Positions 27,637 through 37,419 of a DNA stretch of 64,000 nucleotides are shown here, piece after piece. Position 1 is the stretch's first letter, and each line of letters begins with the position of its first letter. The notes under the pieces were generated by a model, which had not been told where the DNA came from, made no database searches, and saw only the letters and a list, made by a program, of their open reading frames with translations. Source of the stretch: Nocardioides anomalus (GTDB lineage: Bacteria; Actinomycetota; Actinomycetes; Propionibacteriales; Nocardioidaceae); the NCBI RefSeq assembly GCF_011046535.1, contig NZ_CP049257.1, positions 434,001-498,000 on the forward strand, given 5' to 3'. The translations under genes and the position numbers were made by a program.

Positions 27637-29583
27637 ATGACCGACACCACCACCCCGCCGCTCGACGTCCGGCCCTCGCGCCGGTCGGTGATCATGGGCG
27701 CGGCCGCGGTCGCCGGAGCCGCCGGGATGTCGGGCCTGCTGCCCGAGAGCCTGGCCTCGGCCGCCGTCGCACCGGCCGCGGCGTCGTTCGACCTGTCCGA
27801 GGTCAAGCACGTCGTCTACGTGATGCAGGAGAACCGGTCCTTCGACCACTACTTCGGCACCTTCCCGGGCGTGCGCGGCTTCGACGACCCGACGGCGATG
27901 ACCCTGCCCAACGGCAACTCGGTCTTCCAGCAGCCCGACCCGGCCAACCCCAACGGCTACCTGCGGCCCTTCCACATGGACACCGCCAGCACCGCGGCGG
28001 CCGCCGTACCGTCGCTGTCGCACGACTGGCGCGACCAGCACGCGTCGTGGAACAAGGGCGCGATGGACGGGTGGCTGCACACCCACCTCGCCGCGGACGG
28101 TGCGGTCAAGGGCTCCTACACGATGGGCTACATGCTCCAGGAGGACATCCCGTTCCACTGGGCGCTGGCCGAGCACTTCACCCTGCTCGACAACTACCAC
28201 TGCTCGGTGCTCGGGCCGACCTACCCCAACCGGGCCGTGTGGATGTCCGGCACCCACGACCCCCAGGGGACCAAGGGCGGCCCGATCCTGGAGACGGTGA
28301 AGCCCAACACCCTGCAGTGGCTCTCGGCCGCGGAGGTGCTGTACAACGCGGGCTACACGGTGAAGACCTACACCAGCTCCGGGTCCTACAACTACTTCAG
28401 CTGGTGGAAGAACCTCACCGCCAAGGGCATGGTCGACGACCAGCTCTACAACCGGCTGATGAGCAACGGCACACTGTTCGGCAACGGCACGCCGGGCGGC
28501 GCCGGCGACCCGCTCAACCCGACCAAGGCTGCGACGGGCTACCTCGGCTTCGAGGAGGACTGCCGCAACGGCACCCTGGCCGACGTCACCTGGCTGTTCC
28601 CCGACGGGCCCTACGCCTCTGATGAGCACCCGCCGAACACCCCGGCCGCCGGCGCCTACTTCCTCGCCTCCAAGCTCGAGGCGCTGGCCGCGAACCCGGA
28701 GCTGTGGAACTCGACGGTCTTCGTCATCAACTACGACGAGAACGACGGCTTCTTCGACCACGTCGCCCCGCCGATCCCGGACCCCGACCTCTACCCGGAG
28801 GAGTACGTCAAGGTCCCGTCCCCGCGGGGTACGCCGGGCGGCGGGCTCCCGGCCGGTGCCGGCTTCCGGGTGCCGTGCCTGGTCATCTCCCCGTGGACCG
28901 TCGGCGGCCACGTCTACTCCCAGGTCTCCGACCACACCTCGCCGCTGCAGCTCATCGAGGCGGTGACCGCGGCCGGCGGACTCGACCTGGGCACCCCCAC
29001 CCGCGGGCTGAGCGCCAAGCAGCCGGTCACCTTCGAGGCGATCACGGCGTGGCGGCGGGCGACGTTCGACGACCTGGTCGGCGTGTTCCACGCCGAGGCG
29101 CTGGCCGCGCCGAGCGACCAGGAGTTCGGCCACGACGTGCGTGAGGCGAACTACCAGGCGCAGCTGGCGGCTTCCTCCCAGGCCATGCCGACGGTGCCCG
29201 GGGCCGTGCAGCCCGTCGTGCACCAGGACCCGGTGCCGGGCTCGGCGGCCCCCGCCGGCGCCGCGGCCGACGCGCCGCAGGACGAGCCGTACGCGCCGTC
29301 GAGCGCCGTCAGCCGGGTCCGGGTCACCGACAGCGTGCCCGTCGGCCGCCGCGCGGTCCTGACCCTGCGGGGCGGTCGCTCGGGCTCCGCGGTCGTCGTG
29401 CGCAGCGCGCGCGGTCAGGTCGTGGCCCGCACGCACGTCCCGGCGAGCGGGCGCGCCGAGCTCAGGCTGCCCACGGACCGGATGGCGCCGGGCCGGCACG
29501 GCTTCACGGTGATGTACGTCGACGCCGACGGCCAGCACCACACCACGAACCTCAAGGTGCGGGTGACGCCGCGGCACCGCTGA
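27637..29583 (+). CDS. Tat-exported phospholipase C, phosphoesterase family
   Basis: A 648-residue protein with a Tat signal (SRRSVIMG, residues 14-21) and the acid phosphatase/phospholipase C core. Motifs: ENRSFDHYFGT near residue 65, SHDW near 128, NYDENDGFFDHV near 365 and SDHTSPLQLIE near 430. Members hydrolyse phosphatidylcholine or sphingomyelin, or related phosphate esters, outside the cell. The last 100 residues form a separate beta-rich domain (VSRVRVTDSVPVGRRAVLTL). The gene follows the giant modular protein by 41 bases with ribosome site GAGAGAAGAAG, so both may be expressed together. Its end overlaps the converging monooxygenase gene by 32 bases. Confidence 0.9.
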   Translation: MTDTTTPPLDVRPSRRSVIMGAAAVAGAAGMSGLLPESLASAAVAPAAASFDLSEVKHVVYVMQENRSFDHYFGTFPGVRGFDDPTAMTLPNGNSVFQQPDPANPNGYLRPFHMDTASTAAAAVPSLSHDWRDQHASWNKGAMDGWLHTHLAADGAVKGSYTMGYMLQEDIPFHWALAEHFTLLDNYHCSVLGPTYPNRAVWMSGTHDPQGTKGGPILETVKPNTLQWLSAAEVLYNAGYTVKTYTSSGSYNYFSWWKNLTAKGMVDDQLYNRLMSNGTLFGNGTPGGAGDPLNPTKAATGYLGFEEDCRNGTLADVTWLFPDGPYASDEHPPNTPAAGAYFLASKLEALAANPELWNSTVFVINYDENDGFFDHVAPPIPDPDLYPEEYVKVPSPRGTPGGGLPAGAGFRVPCLVISPWTVGGHVYSQVSDHTSPLQLIEAVTAAGGLDLGTPTRGLSAKQPVTFEAITAWRRATFDDLVGVFHAEALAAPSDQEFGHDVREANYQAQLAASSQAMPTVPGAVQPVVHQDPVPGSAAPAGAAADAPQDEPYAPSSAVSRVRVTDSVPVGRRAVLTLRGGRSGSAVVVRSARGQVVARTHVPASGRAELRLPTDRMAPGRHGFTVMYVDADGQHHTTNLKVRVTPRHR

Positions 29584-30751
29584 TCTCGGGCAGCCGCCAC
29601 TGGTGCCAGGGCGACGTGCGGTCGCCGAGCAGGGTGGTCACCACCTGCTCGCGCACCCAGGTCGCCCGGGTCACCGCGGGCGCCAGCGCGTCGCGTGGCC
29701 AGGCCAGCGGCGTCGCGCCGGACTGGAAGACCGGCATCATCAGCCGGGTCCACCACTGGTACCACCGCACGTGCGCGGCCCGGTGTGCGGCGTACGCCGT
29801 GAGGGCGCGCTCCAGCGTCGGCTCGGTGGCCAGCGCGTGGTGCAGGGTCCAGGCGTCGGCCAGCGCGAGCGAGGTGCCGGTGCCGAGCTGGGGGCTCATC
29901 GCGTGCGCGGCGTCGCCGACCAGGACCGCGGCGCCGGGGTGCGCGAGGCGGTACGGCGTGCGCACGACCACGTCGCGGTAGGTGGCCGGCAGCAGGTGGT
30001 CGACCCGGTCGAGCAGCGGCGCCATCGGGCCGGCCAGAGGCCGGGCGGCCGCCCGCCAGGCCTCGAGGTCGCCGTGCGTGCGCGCCGGGTCGCGCTCGGA
30101 CCAGAAGACCGAGACCTGCTCGAGGCCCGTCGGCAGCACACCGAGGTAGTGGCGGGTCCCGCGCAGGCTCTGGAACAGCTCGTCGGTGCACAGGCCGTCC
30201 GGGTCCTCGACGATGGACCACAGCGCGCCGTAGGCGTAGGGGCGGTCCCGCGCGGCCACGCCCATGCTGCGTCGCACGGGGGAGCGGCTGCCGTCGCCGC
30301 CCACCACGAGGTCGTAGGTGCCGCGGTCGCCGGTCTCGGTCTCGACGGCCACCCCGTCCGGGGCAGGGCGGGCGCCGGTGACGCGGACGCCGAGCTCGAC
30401 CGGGATGCCGCGGCGGCGCACCTCGGCCAGCAGGAGCGCGAACAACGTCCCGCGGTGCACGCCGAGCGCCGGCACCGAGCCGGGCACCTCGGCGTACGAC
30501 ACGTCGACCAGGCGGCGACCGCGCGACGTGCGGATGTCGACGCGCGAGACCTCGCGCGACCGCGTGCGCAGCGGCTGAAGCAGGCCGAGCCGCTCGAGGA
30601 CCTGCTGGCCCATGTGCTGCAGCCAGATCCCGGCGCCGACCGGGCGCGGGTCCTCGGCCTGCTCGAGGACGACCACGTCGTGGCCCCGGTCGGCGAGCAG
30701 GCAGGCCAGCGTCGAGCCGGCCATGCCCAGGCCGACGACCGCGATGCGCAT
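29552..30751 (-). CDS. FAD-dependent monooxygenase (PHBH fold)
   Basis: A 399-residue flavoprotein. GLGMAG at residues 7-12 begins the Rossmann fold, DLVVGGDGSRSPVRRSMG is the DG motif near 155, and VLVGDAAHAMSPQLGTG near 285 is the GD motif. These three mark class A flavin monooxygenases, which hydroxylate aromatic or polyketide substrates with NAD(P)H. The C-terminal 100 residues are helical and not diagnostic. It stands alone, with no aromatic-degradation genes around it. Start ATG at 30751, five bases after the end of the RTX gene on the same strand. Confidence 0.9.
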   Translation of the reverse strand: MRIAVVGLGMAGSTLACLLADRGHDVVVLEQAEDPRPVGAGIWLQHMGQQVLERLGLLQPLRTRSREVSRVDIRTSRGRRLVDVSYAEVPGSVPALGVHRGTLFALLLAEVRRRGIPVELGVRVTGARPAPDGVAVETETGDRGTYDLVVGGDGSRSPVRRSMGVAARDRPYAYGALWSIVEDPDGLCTDELFQSLRGTRHYLGVLPTGLEQVSVFWSERDPARTHGDLEAWRAAARPLAGPMAPLLDRVDHLLPATYRDVVVRTPYRLAHPGAAVLVGDAAHAMSPQLGTGTSLALADAWTLHHALATEPTLERALTAYAAHRAAHVRWYQWWTRLMMPVFQSGATPLAWPRDALAPAVTRATWVREQVVTTLLGDRTSPWHQWRLPEISGAAASPAP

Positions 30752-30756
30752 TCGGC

Positions 30757-31917
30757 CTAGTAGATGTCCTTGACGACGCCGCGGAACAGGAGGGTCCCGT
30801 CGGTGAGCCGTGCGGTCCAGTTCAGCCGGTCGTAGCGGGTGCCGAACGTGACCGAGCCGTGCTTCGGGATGAACACCAGGCCGTCCTGGTCCTCACCCGG
30901 GCTGCCGTAGGTCAGCCGGATCCGGAAGTCGGCGTCCGTGCGCGCCCGGACCTTGCCCGGGCGCCCGGGCACCGCCCTGACCGTGACGCGCGGCGGCGCC
31001 GGGACCGTCACGGTCAGCGTCCCGGGCGTCTGGCTCGCCCCGTCGCAGGCGAGGTAGGTGTAGACGTAGGTCCCCGGCTCGGTCCGCCCGCCCGGGAGGA
31101 CCCCGATCCTCTTCGGGTTCTCGGTGTCCAGGTCGATGTGCCCCTGGTAGCGCGGGCCCACCCCGCACACGCTCAGCCGGTCGCCCTCCGGATCGGTGTC
31201 GTTGGCCAGCACCTCGGCGGGCGCGTAGCCGCCGGCGTACACGGTCACCGCGTCGGGCGCCGTGACCGGTGCGGCACCGCCACGGGCGGCCACCGGTCGC
31301 TTCCCGCAGCCGCACGAGTCCTCGGGCACGCGCAACCTCGCGGTCGGTGGTTGAGGCGAGCCGAGCTCCGCCGTGCGTGGACCCGCGGATGTGCCGGCGT
31401 CGTCGTCGCAGCCGACGAGCACGTCAGGGGCGCCCTCGGAGAGGCAGGTGTCGCCGGGGTCGCCCCCCGCGTCGAGCAGGTCCTTGCCGGTCCCACCGTC
31501 CAGGTGGTCGCTGCCGTCCTGACCGAAGAGGAGGTCCAGTCCGTTTCCGCCGGCCAGGACGTCGTCACCGGGACCACCAACTACGCAGTCGTTGTGGTTC
31601 CCGCCGGACAGGACGTCGTCGCCGCCGAGGCCCACCAGGACTTGGCGGCCGTTGCCCCCTTCGAGGACGTCGTCGCCAGCTGTCCCCACGATGAGCCCGT
31701 CGTAGTTGTCCAGGTCACCGCACATGCGCAGGTCCGGCCCGGGTGTGAGGGGCAGGCCAGGGAGGTCGACGACCTTCCAGGTCTGGAGGGGCGCGGCGGT
31801 GACGGGGAGACGGGCGGCCGATGCGCTGTGCAGAGCGGAGACCGGGGCCACCACGAGCAGCGCGGCCGCGGCCGCGGGCACGATGAGGCTCCCCCACGCG
31901 CGCTTGCGGTCGCTCAC
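30757..31917 (-). CDS. secreted RTX-repeat protein with Ig/cadherin-like domain
   Basis: A 386-residue exported protein. The signal (residues 1-35) is followed by about six calcium-binding nonapeptide repeats at 75-160 ([44 protein letters not shown]). A Cys-containing Pro/Thr linker leads to a bacterial Ig/cadherin-like domain ([20 protein letters not shown]), then a beta-rich C-terminus ([16 protein letters not shown]). Its GTG start overlaps the stop of the SipW-like signal peptidase gene (GTGA), so production and processing are linked. It may be a substrate of that peptidase, but its own signal looks like an ordinary Sec signal. Confidence 0.82.
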   Translation of the reverse strand: MSDRKRAWGSLIVPAAAAALLVVAPVSALHSASAARLPVTAAPLQTWKVVDLPGLPLTPGPDLRMCGDLDNYDGLIVGTAGDDVLEGGNGRQVLVGLGGDDVLSGGNHNDCVVGGPGDDVLAGGNGLDLLFGQDGSDHLDGGTGKDLLDAGGDPGDTCLSEGAPDVLVGCDDDAGTSAGPRTAELGSPQPPTARLRVPEDSCGCGKRPVAARGGAAPVTAPDAVTVYAGGYAPAEVLANDTDPEGDRLSVCGVGPRYQGHIDLDTENPKRIGVLPGGRTEPGTYVYTYLACDGASQTPGTLTVTVPAPPRVTVRAVPGRPGKVRARTDADFRIRLTYGSPGEDQDGLVFIPKHGSVTFGTRYDRLNWTARLTDGTLLFRGVVKDIY

Positions 31918-32492
31918 CTCCTCGCCCCGGGCGCGGTCATGTCGGCCGACTCGAGAGTGGTGGTCGAGGCCTCGGCGTCGACGGCTCCGCTGACGTCCTC
32001 GACAGGGCTGTCGTCACGCCGCGGGCGCGCGTCCCAGCCGAGCACGAGCAAGGTGATGAGTCCGGCGGTGAGTCCGGCGAACCATGGCTGGCGAGGCAGG
32101 TGCATCACCCAGGCCTTGCCGGCGAACCTCATCTGGGCAGCCCCGATGATCTGGTCATCGGTGGGGTGCCACGGGTCGGCGTCGGGGTTGTTGTCCCCCT
32201 GCGTGATGTAGCCGGTGGTGCCGTCGCCTCCGGTGATGCGGTGGATGACCTGGCCGCCGGCGTCGTTCGCCCTGAACGCGATGATGTCGCCGGTCGCGTA
32301 GGTGTGCTTGCGGTGGGTGAGGATGAGGTCGCCGGTGGCGTAGGTGCCGTCCATGCTGTGTCCGACCACCTCGATGTAGCCGGACGGTCCGCCGAAGGCG
32401 GTCGGGGCGAGGGTGAAGTACCAGGCGCCGAGAAGGGCCAGGACAGCGGCGTTGCTCAGCAGACGCCACGGCCGCCGCGGTTGTTTCCTCAT
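31914..32492 (-). CDS. SipW-like (Ser-His type) signal peptidase I
   Basis: A 192-residue membrane protein. An N-terminal helix (about 12-30) leads to the catalytic segment [17 protein letters not shown] with Ser46. The general-base position carries His84 in VIHRITGGD instead of the lysine of normal bacterial Lep[12 protein letters not shown] (Asp100) follows, and a second helix lies at about 138-152. The Ser-His form is that of archaeal/ER signal peptidases and Bacillus SipW, which serve a few dedicated substrates (family knowledge). The gene lies between an exported-protein gene and an RTX gene on the same strand. Confidence 0.88.
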   Translation of the reverse strand: MRKQPRRPWRLLSNAAVLALLGAWYFTLAPTAFGGPSGYIEVVGHSMDGTYATGDLILTHRKHTYATGDIIAFRANDAGGQVIHRITGGDGTTGYITQGDNNPDADPWHPTDDQIIGAAQMRFAGKAWVMHLPRQPWFAGLTAGLITLLVLGWDARPRRDDSPVEDVSGAVDAEASTTTLESADMTAPGARR

Positions 32493-32537
32493 CGTCTCCC
32501 CTGGGTGGCTGGCTTCGGCTGGTGGTGATGGGGCCGG

Positions 32538-32573
32538 GGTGGCGGCGCCCGGTCGGAGCCGGGCACCGCCACC
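32538..32573 (-). terminator. 15-bp stem-loop between exported protein and signal peptidase genes
   Basis: Arms 32538-32552 and 32559-32573 pair with one mismatch around a six-base loop. It lies 21 bases past the exported-protein stop on the minus strand. It could be a partial terminator or RNA stabiliser that sets a high substrate-to-peptidase ratio. Confidence 0.6.
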
Positions 32574-32594
32574 TCAGGCGGACCTCGTGAGAGG

Positions 32595-33026
32595 TCAGCC
32601 GATGGTGCCGTACTGCTCGCCGGAGAAGCCCGGGTCGACGCTGATGCGCACCGACTTCAGCTGCTCGGCGTCCATCGGGTTGTCGAACTCGAGGCGGACG
32701 TACTGGTCGCCGGAGGCCTGCGCCGGGATGCGGCCGGCCGCACGAGGACCGTACTGGGAGCCGTCGGCCTTCAGCGGCAGGACCGTGAGCGACTGGTTCG
32801 AGCACGTCGCGTCGGCCAGCTTGACGCGGACGTTGACGACGTTCGGCGTGGGCAGGTGGTCGTTGTAGCCCCACTCCACGACCTGAGCACTCTTGGCGCA
32901 CTCGAGGTTGTTGGTCTGCCCGACCTGCAGCGGCCCGGCGCTGACCCCGCCGGCGAACCCGGCGGCCGACGCGGCGCCGACCGCGGCGACCATCGCGACG
33001 GCCGGGACGATGATGAGCTTCTTCAC
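32595..33026 (-). CDS. small exported protein, putative substrate of the SipW-like peptidase
   Basis: A 143-residue protein starting at GTG 33026, with GGGGAG 7 bases upstream; an in-frame ATG at 33047 would add seven residues. The N-terminus is a long export signal (VKKLIIVPAVAMVAAVGAAS, then AAGFAGGVSAGPLQ) of the loose type seen on SipW-processed proteins. The mature part is about 110 residues, beta-rich, with two cysteines (LECAKSAQ, ADATCSNQ) that could form a disulfide. No enzyme motif is seen and I do not recognise a named family. Being first in an operon with a dedicated peptidase, it may be an abundant surface or fibre-type protein; that is inference. Confidence 0.72.
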   Translation of the reverse strand: MKKLIIVPAVAMVAAVGAASAAGFAGGVSAGPLQVGQTNNLECAKSAQVVEWGYNDHLPTPNVVNVRVKLADATCSNQSLTVLPLKADGSQYGPRAAGRIPAQASGDQYVRLEFDNPMDAEQLKSVRISVDPGFSGEQYGTIG

Positions 33027-33338
33027 TGTGGTGCTCCCCTTGTTCATTCCCCTGATGCGCCAAGGACTTTCCCCGCGCGTGCGGGCAGCACCGAGTAGCG
33101 GCACGGACTGACGACTCAGCCCGTGCACGCAGCGCTCCCCGTTGCTGGGAGGCAGTGACGACGAACGACGAAGAGCGCCCCCCAGCGCTGACGCAGTCAA
33201 CCCGCGTCAGGCCAGACGTTACGAGCCGGCCGACCTAGCCATCCATGGTCCGATAGGACTATCTGATGACCATTCCGTCCCGTTCGGCTGCGAAAGCCCA
33301 CCCGCCGGGGTGATGCGCACGGTCGCGCAGCCGCGTCG
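33027..33338. other. intergenic leader and promoter region of the SipW cassette
   Basis: No supported gene lies in these 312 bases. A stem-loop at 33101-33126 has 11-base arms with one mismatch and a CGAC loop. It lies in the probable 5' leader of the exported-protein transcript on the minus strand. A second short inverted repeat (GATAG-GA-CTATC, 33252-33263) is a possible operator. The part near 33240-33290 is AT-richer than its surroundings. A minus-strand frame at 33197-33406 exists but has no coding character. Confidence 0.5.
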
Positions 33339-33941
33339 TCAGACGGGTAGTCCTCGGTCGCGCAGCTGCCGGCGCAGGTCGTCGGCGCCGGTGAAGAGCA
33401 CGCCATCGAGCCCGGCCTCGATCGCGCCGACGACGTTGGCCTCCTTGTCGTCGACGAAGACCAGGTCGGCGGCAGGCAGGCCGGCGCGGGCCACGACGAT
33501 GGCGTAGATGGCCGGGTCCGGCTTGGCCACGCCCTCGGCGCCGGAGACCACCACGTCGTCGAGCAGGCCGAGGAAGTCGAAGCGCTCGGGCGCGTGCGGG
33601 TAGAGCTCGGCCGACCAGTTGGTGAGGCCCCACATCGGGACGCCGGCCTCGCTCAGCTCGCGCACGATCGCGACGGTGCCGGGGACCTCACCGGTGAGCG
33701 AGGTGGGGAAGTGCTCGCGGTACGCCGCCGCGTGCTCGGCCCACTCGGGGTGGGTCCGGGCGAGCTCGGCCGCCGCCTCGACCCACGGCGTACCGGAGTC
33801 GAGGCCGTGGTTGAAGGCCATGAAGTCGTACTCGGCCAGGAACCGGGTGGCCTCGGCCTCGCCCATCCCGGCGGCCACCGCGGCGTGCGGCTGCCAGTCG
33901 ATGAGGACGTTGCCGAGGTCCCAGACGACCCCGCGCGGCAC
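33339..33941 (-). CDS. HAD-superfamily hydrolase
   Basis: A 200-residue HAD phosphatase of the short-cap type. Motif I is VVWDLGNVLIDW, motif II GLTNWS, the motif III lysine is in GVAKPDPAIY and motif IV is VFVDDKEANVVGA. The DLGN form resembles the YihX / soluble epoxide hydrolase N-domain branch, which removes phosphate from sugar phosphates such as alpha-glucose-1-phosphate. The GTG start at 33941 is eight bases after the gltA stop, so it is probably read from the citrate synthase transcript. True substrate unknown. Confidence 0.85.
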   Translation of the reverse strand: MPRGVVWDLGNVLIDWQPHAAVAAGMGEAEATRFLAEYDFMAFNHGLDSGTPWVEAAAELARTHPEWAEHAAAYREHFPTSLTGEVPGTVAIVRELSEAGVPMWGLTNWSAELYPHAPERFDFLGLLDDVVVSGAEGVAKPDPAIYAIVVARAGLPAADLVFVDDKEANVVGAIEAGLDGVLFTGADDLRRQLRDRGLPV

Positions 33942-33949
33942 CCTCAGGC

Positions 33950-35257
<1,308 letters not shown>

Positions 35258-35263
35258 GCAGCC

Positions 35264-35269
35264 AACTTA
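35264..35269 (-). promoter_or_regulatory. -10 hexamer TAAGTT of gltA
   Basis: On the minus strand TAAGTT is followed by six bases and the gltA GTG. The inverted copy has TGCGCC at the matching place, so the duplicate has lost this promoter element. Confidence 0.55.
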
Positions 35270-35328
35270 GTCGGCCCTCGGTGACCTCCGACAACGCGGT
35301 GTCCACCGTGCGGCTGCGCCGCCCGTCC

Positions 35329-35455
35329 GACACCGCGTCGTCGGCGGTCCCCGACGGCCTCCTGCGCCGGCTGAGTGACCCAGGCGGCAGCAGAGACCCT
35401 GACCGTCCGGGACCACCGCCCCGGCCATCCGTCCGACGTACCGATCACCGACGGC
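35329..35455 (+). pseudogene. inverted, decayed copy of the gltA 5' end
   Basis: Starting at GTG 35375 this arm can be read MTQAAAETLTVRDHRPGHPS then DVPITDG, against MTQEAAETLTVRDNRTGKEY then DVPITDG for gltA. After the last shared codon the frame runs into unrelated sequence and reaches a stop within the ATPase gene region. It is a relic, not a functional enzyme. It lies between gltA and the ATPase gene and may mark a rearrangement that brought in the latter. Confidence 0.8.
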
Positions 35456-35505
35456 CCATCAATATCGCGCGTGGGTTGTGTCGTCCGGCCCCTTCGTCGT
35501 CTCGC

Positions 35506-36687
35506 TCAGGGCTGGCGCGCGATGAAGTCGCTCATCCCCGGCACGGTGAACGCGAGGAGACCCCGCTCGGGGGCGTAGACGAGCCCCTTCTTTATCAGCT
35601 CGTTGCGGGCGACCGACAGGTCTGACACCCGACGTTTGCCGGTGGCGGAGACGAGCTCACCGATGACCGCCGGTTCTTCGCCGCCGATGTCACCCAGGGC
35701 TCTGAGCAGTTCCTTCTGTGCGGGCGTCGCGCGTTCCCAGCGAGAGCGGTAGAGACCCTCGTCGACCTCGCGCCGGGCGAGCTCACCTCCAATCTCGACA
35801 TCGTCGATCTCGATGGACGGACCGCGCGCTGCATCCCAGACGTGCTTGCCGACCGCCTGCAGGAAGTAGGGGTAGCCGCGAGCGATGTCCATCGCTCTCG
35901 CCACAGCCCCGTCGTTCCACGGCACGTCGAGTTGGAGGCTGGGACCGACGAGCGCCGCCTCGGCAGCTTCTTCCGACAGGAGGCCGACGGGCCGGTAGTC
36001 GTACAGGCGTTCGGCGTAACTGGTCGCATCAGCCAACTGCGCCGGAAGCGACGGCAGCCCGGCGCCAACGAACGTCACCGGAAGCGGCTCAGGGTCTTGC
36101 CCCAGGTGGTGGACCGCCGTGTTCACCGCGGTGAGCTCGTCCTTCGTTGCCTCCTGCAGTTCGTCCACCAGGATGAGGGTGCCGATGCCGAGCTCGCGCG
36201 AGGTCTCGCCCAGGGTCTCGAAGAGGGCCGAGAGATCATCGGCGAAGCGCCCCGAATCTGCGACGCCTGACACGAGGTCCACATCGGCCCCAAGGGCGAG
36301 TCCACCGGTAACTGGGTTGAACTTGAGGGAGAACGCTTTGAAGACACCGAGCAGCCGCTTGAGTTTTGGCACCGGGTGGCGCCCGGTGGCAGTGCGCATG
36401 CTGGACACGAGGGCGTGACTGAGGGCCGTGGAGAGGGGTGTGCCCGCCGTGGCCTCGACTTTGGCCGTGATCCAGCCGCGGGCCGAAGCCTGCGACTGCA
36501 TCTCGTTGAGGAGGACGGTCTTGCCGACGCCCCGCAGGCCGTTCAGCACCCACCCGCGGTCGCCTTCCCCGTATTCAGCCGCCCTGCGTTGCACGACAGT
36601 GAACGAGTCGAGGAGCGGTCCGCGGCCGGCCAGGACCGGCGGACGACGCCCAGCGCCGGGCCGGTAGGGGTTGAGGACCGGATCCAT
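35506..36687 (-). CDS. AAA/STAND-like ATPase with C-terminal winged-helix part
   Basis: A 393-residue soluble ATPase. It opens with NPYRPGAGRRPPVLAGR (the usual entry to AAA_16-type domains), Walker A GLRGVGKT at 50-57 and Walker B LILVDELQ with Asp175/Glu176. Sensor-like VTFVGAGLP comes next. The last 90 residues look like a winged helix (ELLRALGDIGGEEPAVIGEL, then VSDLSVARNELIKKGLVY). The base composition is clearly lower in GC than the flanking genes, suggesting transfer. It sits between gltA and rplM, next to the inverted gltA fragment. The role is unknown; a mobile-element or defence function is only speculation. Confidence 0.82.
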   Translation of the reverse strand: MDPVLNPYRPGAGRRPPVLAGRGPLLDSFTVVQRRAAEYGEGDRGWVLNGLRGVGKTVLLNEMQSQASARGWITAKVEATAGTPLSTALSHALVSSMRTATGRHPVPKLKRLLGVFKAFSLKFNPVTGGLALGADVDLVSGVADSGRFADDLSALFETLGETSRELGIGTLILVDELQEATKDELTAVNTAVHHLGQDPEPLPVTFVGAGLPSLPAQLADATSYAERLYDYRPVGLLSEEAAEAALVGPSLQLDVPWNDGAVARAMDIARGYPYFLQAVGKHVWDAARGPSIEIDDVEIGGELARREVDEGLYRSRWERATPAQKELLRALGDIGGEEPAVIGELVSATGKRRVSDLSVARNELIKKGLVYAPERGLLAFTVPGMSDFIARQP

Positions 36688-36707
36688 GCATCAAAGAGTA
36701 TCAAGGC

Positions 36708-36728
36708 GTATAACGTTTTTCCTTATAC
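36708..36728. promoter_or_regulatory. AT-rich inverted repeat in the ATPase promoter region
   Basis: GTATAA and TTATAC flank nine bases with a run of T. It is placed 21 bases upstream of the ATPase ATG (36687). On the minus strand it contains a TTATAC/TATACG -10-like hexamer, so it may be promoter and operator together. Confidence 0.45.
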
Positions 36729-36768
36729 GACATGACTATCTATTAGACGACGACCGCGCGACGGCGTT

Positions 36769-36796
36769 TTGACCCCCGGCGGGCGCCCCGTAGATT
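36769..36796 (+). promoter_or_regulatory. sigma-70-type promoter of rplM-rpsI
   Basis: TTGACC (36769-36774) and TAGATT (36791-36796) are 16 bases apart, close to the housekeeping consensus. The predicted transcript would start near 36803 and have a leader of about 140 bases before the rplM GTG at 36945. Confidence 0.7.
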
Positions 36797-36944
36797 TGTC
36801 GGTCGCGCCTCCTGCCGCGTGGTGAGCTCGCACGAGATCGCCGCGCAGACCCGGACGAAGTGGAGCCGGGCAGTGTTCGTCAGAGGGCGTGTGCACCGCC
36901 GACCGGGACCTCCGGTCGGTCCCGACGAACGAGAGAGAATCCTC

Positions 36945-37388
36945 GTGCGCACCTACAGCCCCAAGCCCGGCGACATCACGCGCGCCTGGCACGTCATCGA
37001 CGCGGAGGACATCGTCCTCGGCCGCCTCGCGGTGCAGGCCGCGACCCTGCTGCGCGGCAAGCACAAGCCGATCTACGCGCCGCACGTCGACACCGGTGAC
37101 TTCGTGATCATCGTGAACGCCGAGAAGGTCGCGCTGACCGGCGACAAGAAGACGACCAAGCTGGCCTACCGCCACTCGGGCTACCCGGGCGGTCTGACCG
37201 CGACGCCGATCGGGCAGCAGCTCGACAAGGACGCGCGCAAGGTCATCGAGAAGGCCGTGTGGGGCATGCTCCCCAAGAACAAGCTGGGTCGCCAGATCCT
37301 GAAGAAGCTGAAGGTCTACTCGGGCCCGACGCACCCGCACCAGGCCCAGAAGGCCGTTCCGTTCGAGATCAAGCAGATCTCGCAGTAG
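36945..37388 (+). CDS. rplM: 50S ribosomal protein L13
   Basis: Exactly 147 residues, the usual L13 length. It begins at GTG 36945 ([20 protein letters not shown]) after GAGAGAGA. The signature [20 protein letters not shown] is intact. L13 is an early-assembly protein of the large ribosomal subunit. It forms the classic operon with rpsI 31 bases downstream. The long leader between the promoter and the start could carry autoregulation, but I see no known ribosomal-protein leader fold. Confidence 0.97.
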   Translation: MRTYSPKPGDITRAWHVIDAEDIVLGRLAVQAATLLRGKHKPIYAPHVDTGDFVIIVNAEKVALTGDKKTTKLAYRHSGYPGGLTATPIGQQLDKDARKVIEKAVWGMLPKNKLGRQILKKLKVYSGPTHPHQAQKAVPFEIKQISQ

Positions 37389-37419
37389 TCGCCCGAGACG
37401 TAGACCAGAGGACTTTGCA

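Noticed and set aside
33197-33406. A 69-residue minus-strand frame upstream of the SipW cassette
   Set aside because: It overlaps the end of the HAD gene, has no ribosome site and an unpatterned composition.
35375-35578. A 67-residue plus-strand frame starting like citrate synthase
   Set aside because: Only the first 27 codons are gltA-like (inverted duplicate). The rest is antisense to the ATPase gene end, and the promoter hexamer is lost.
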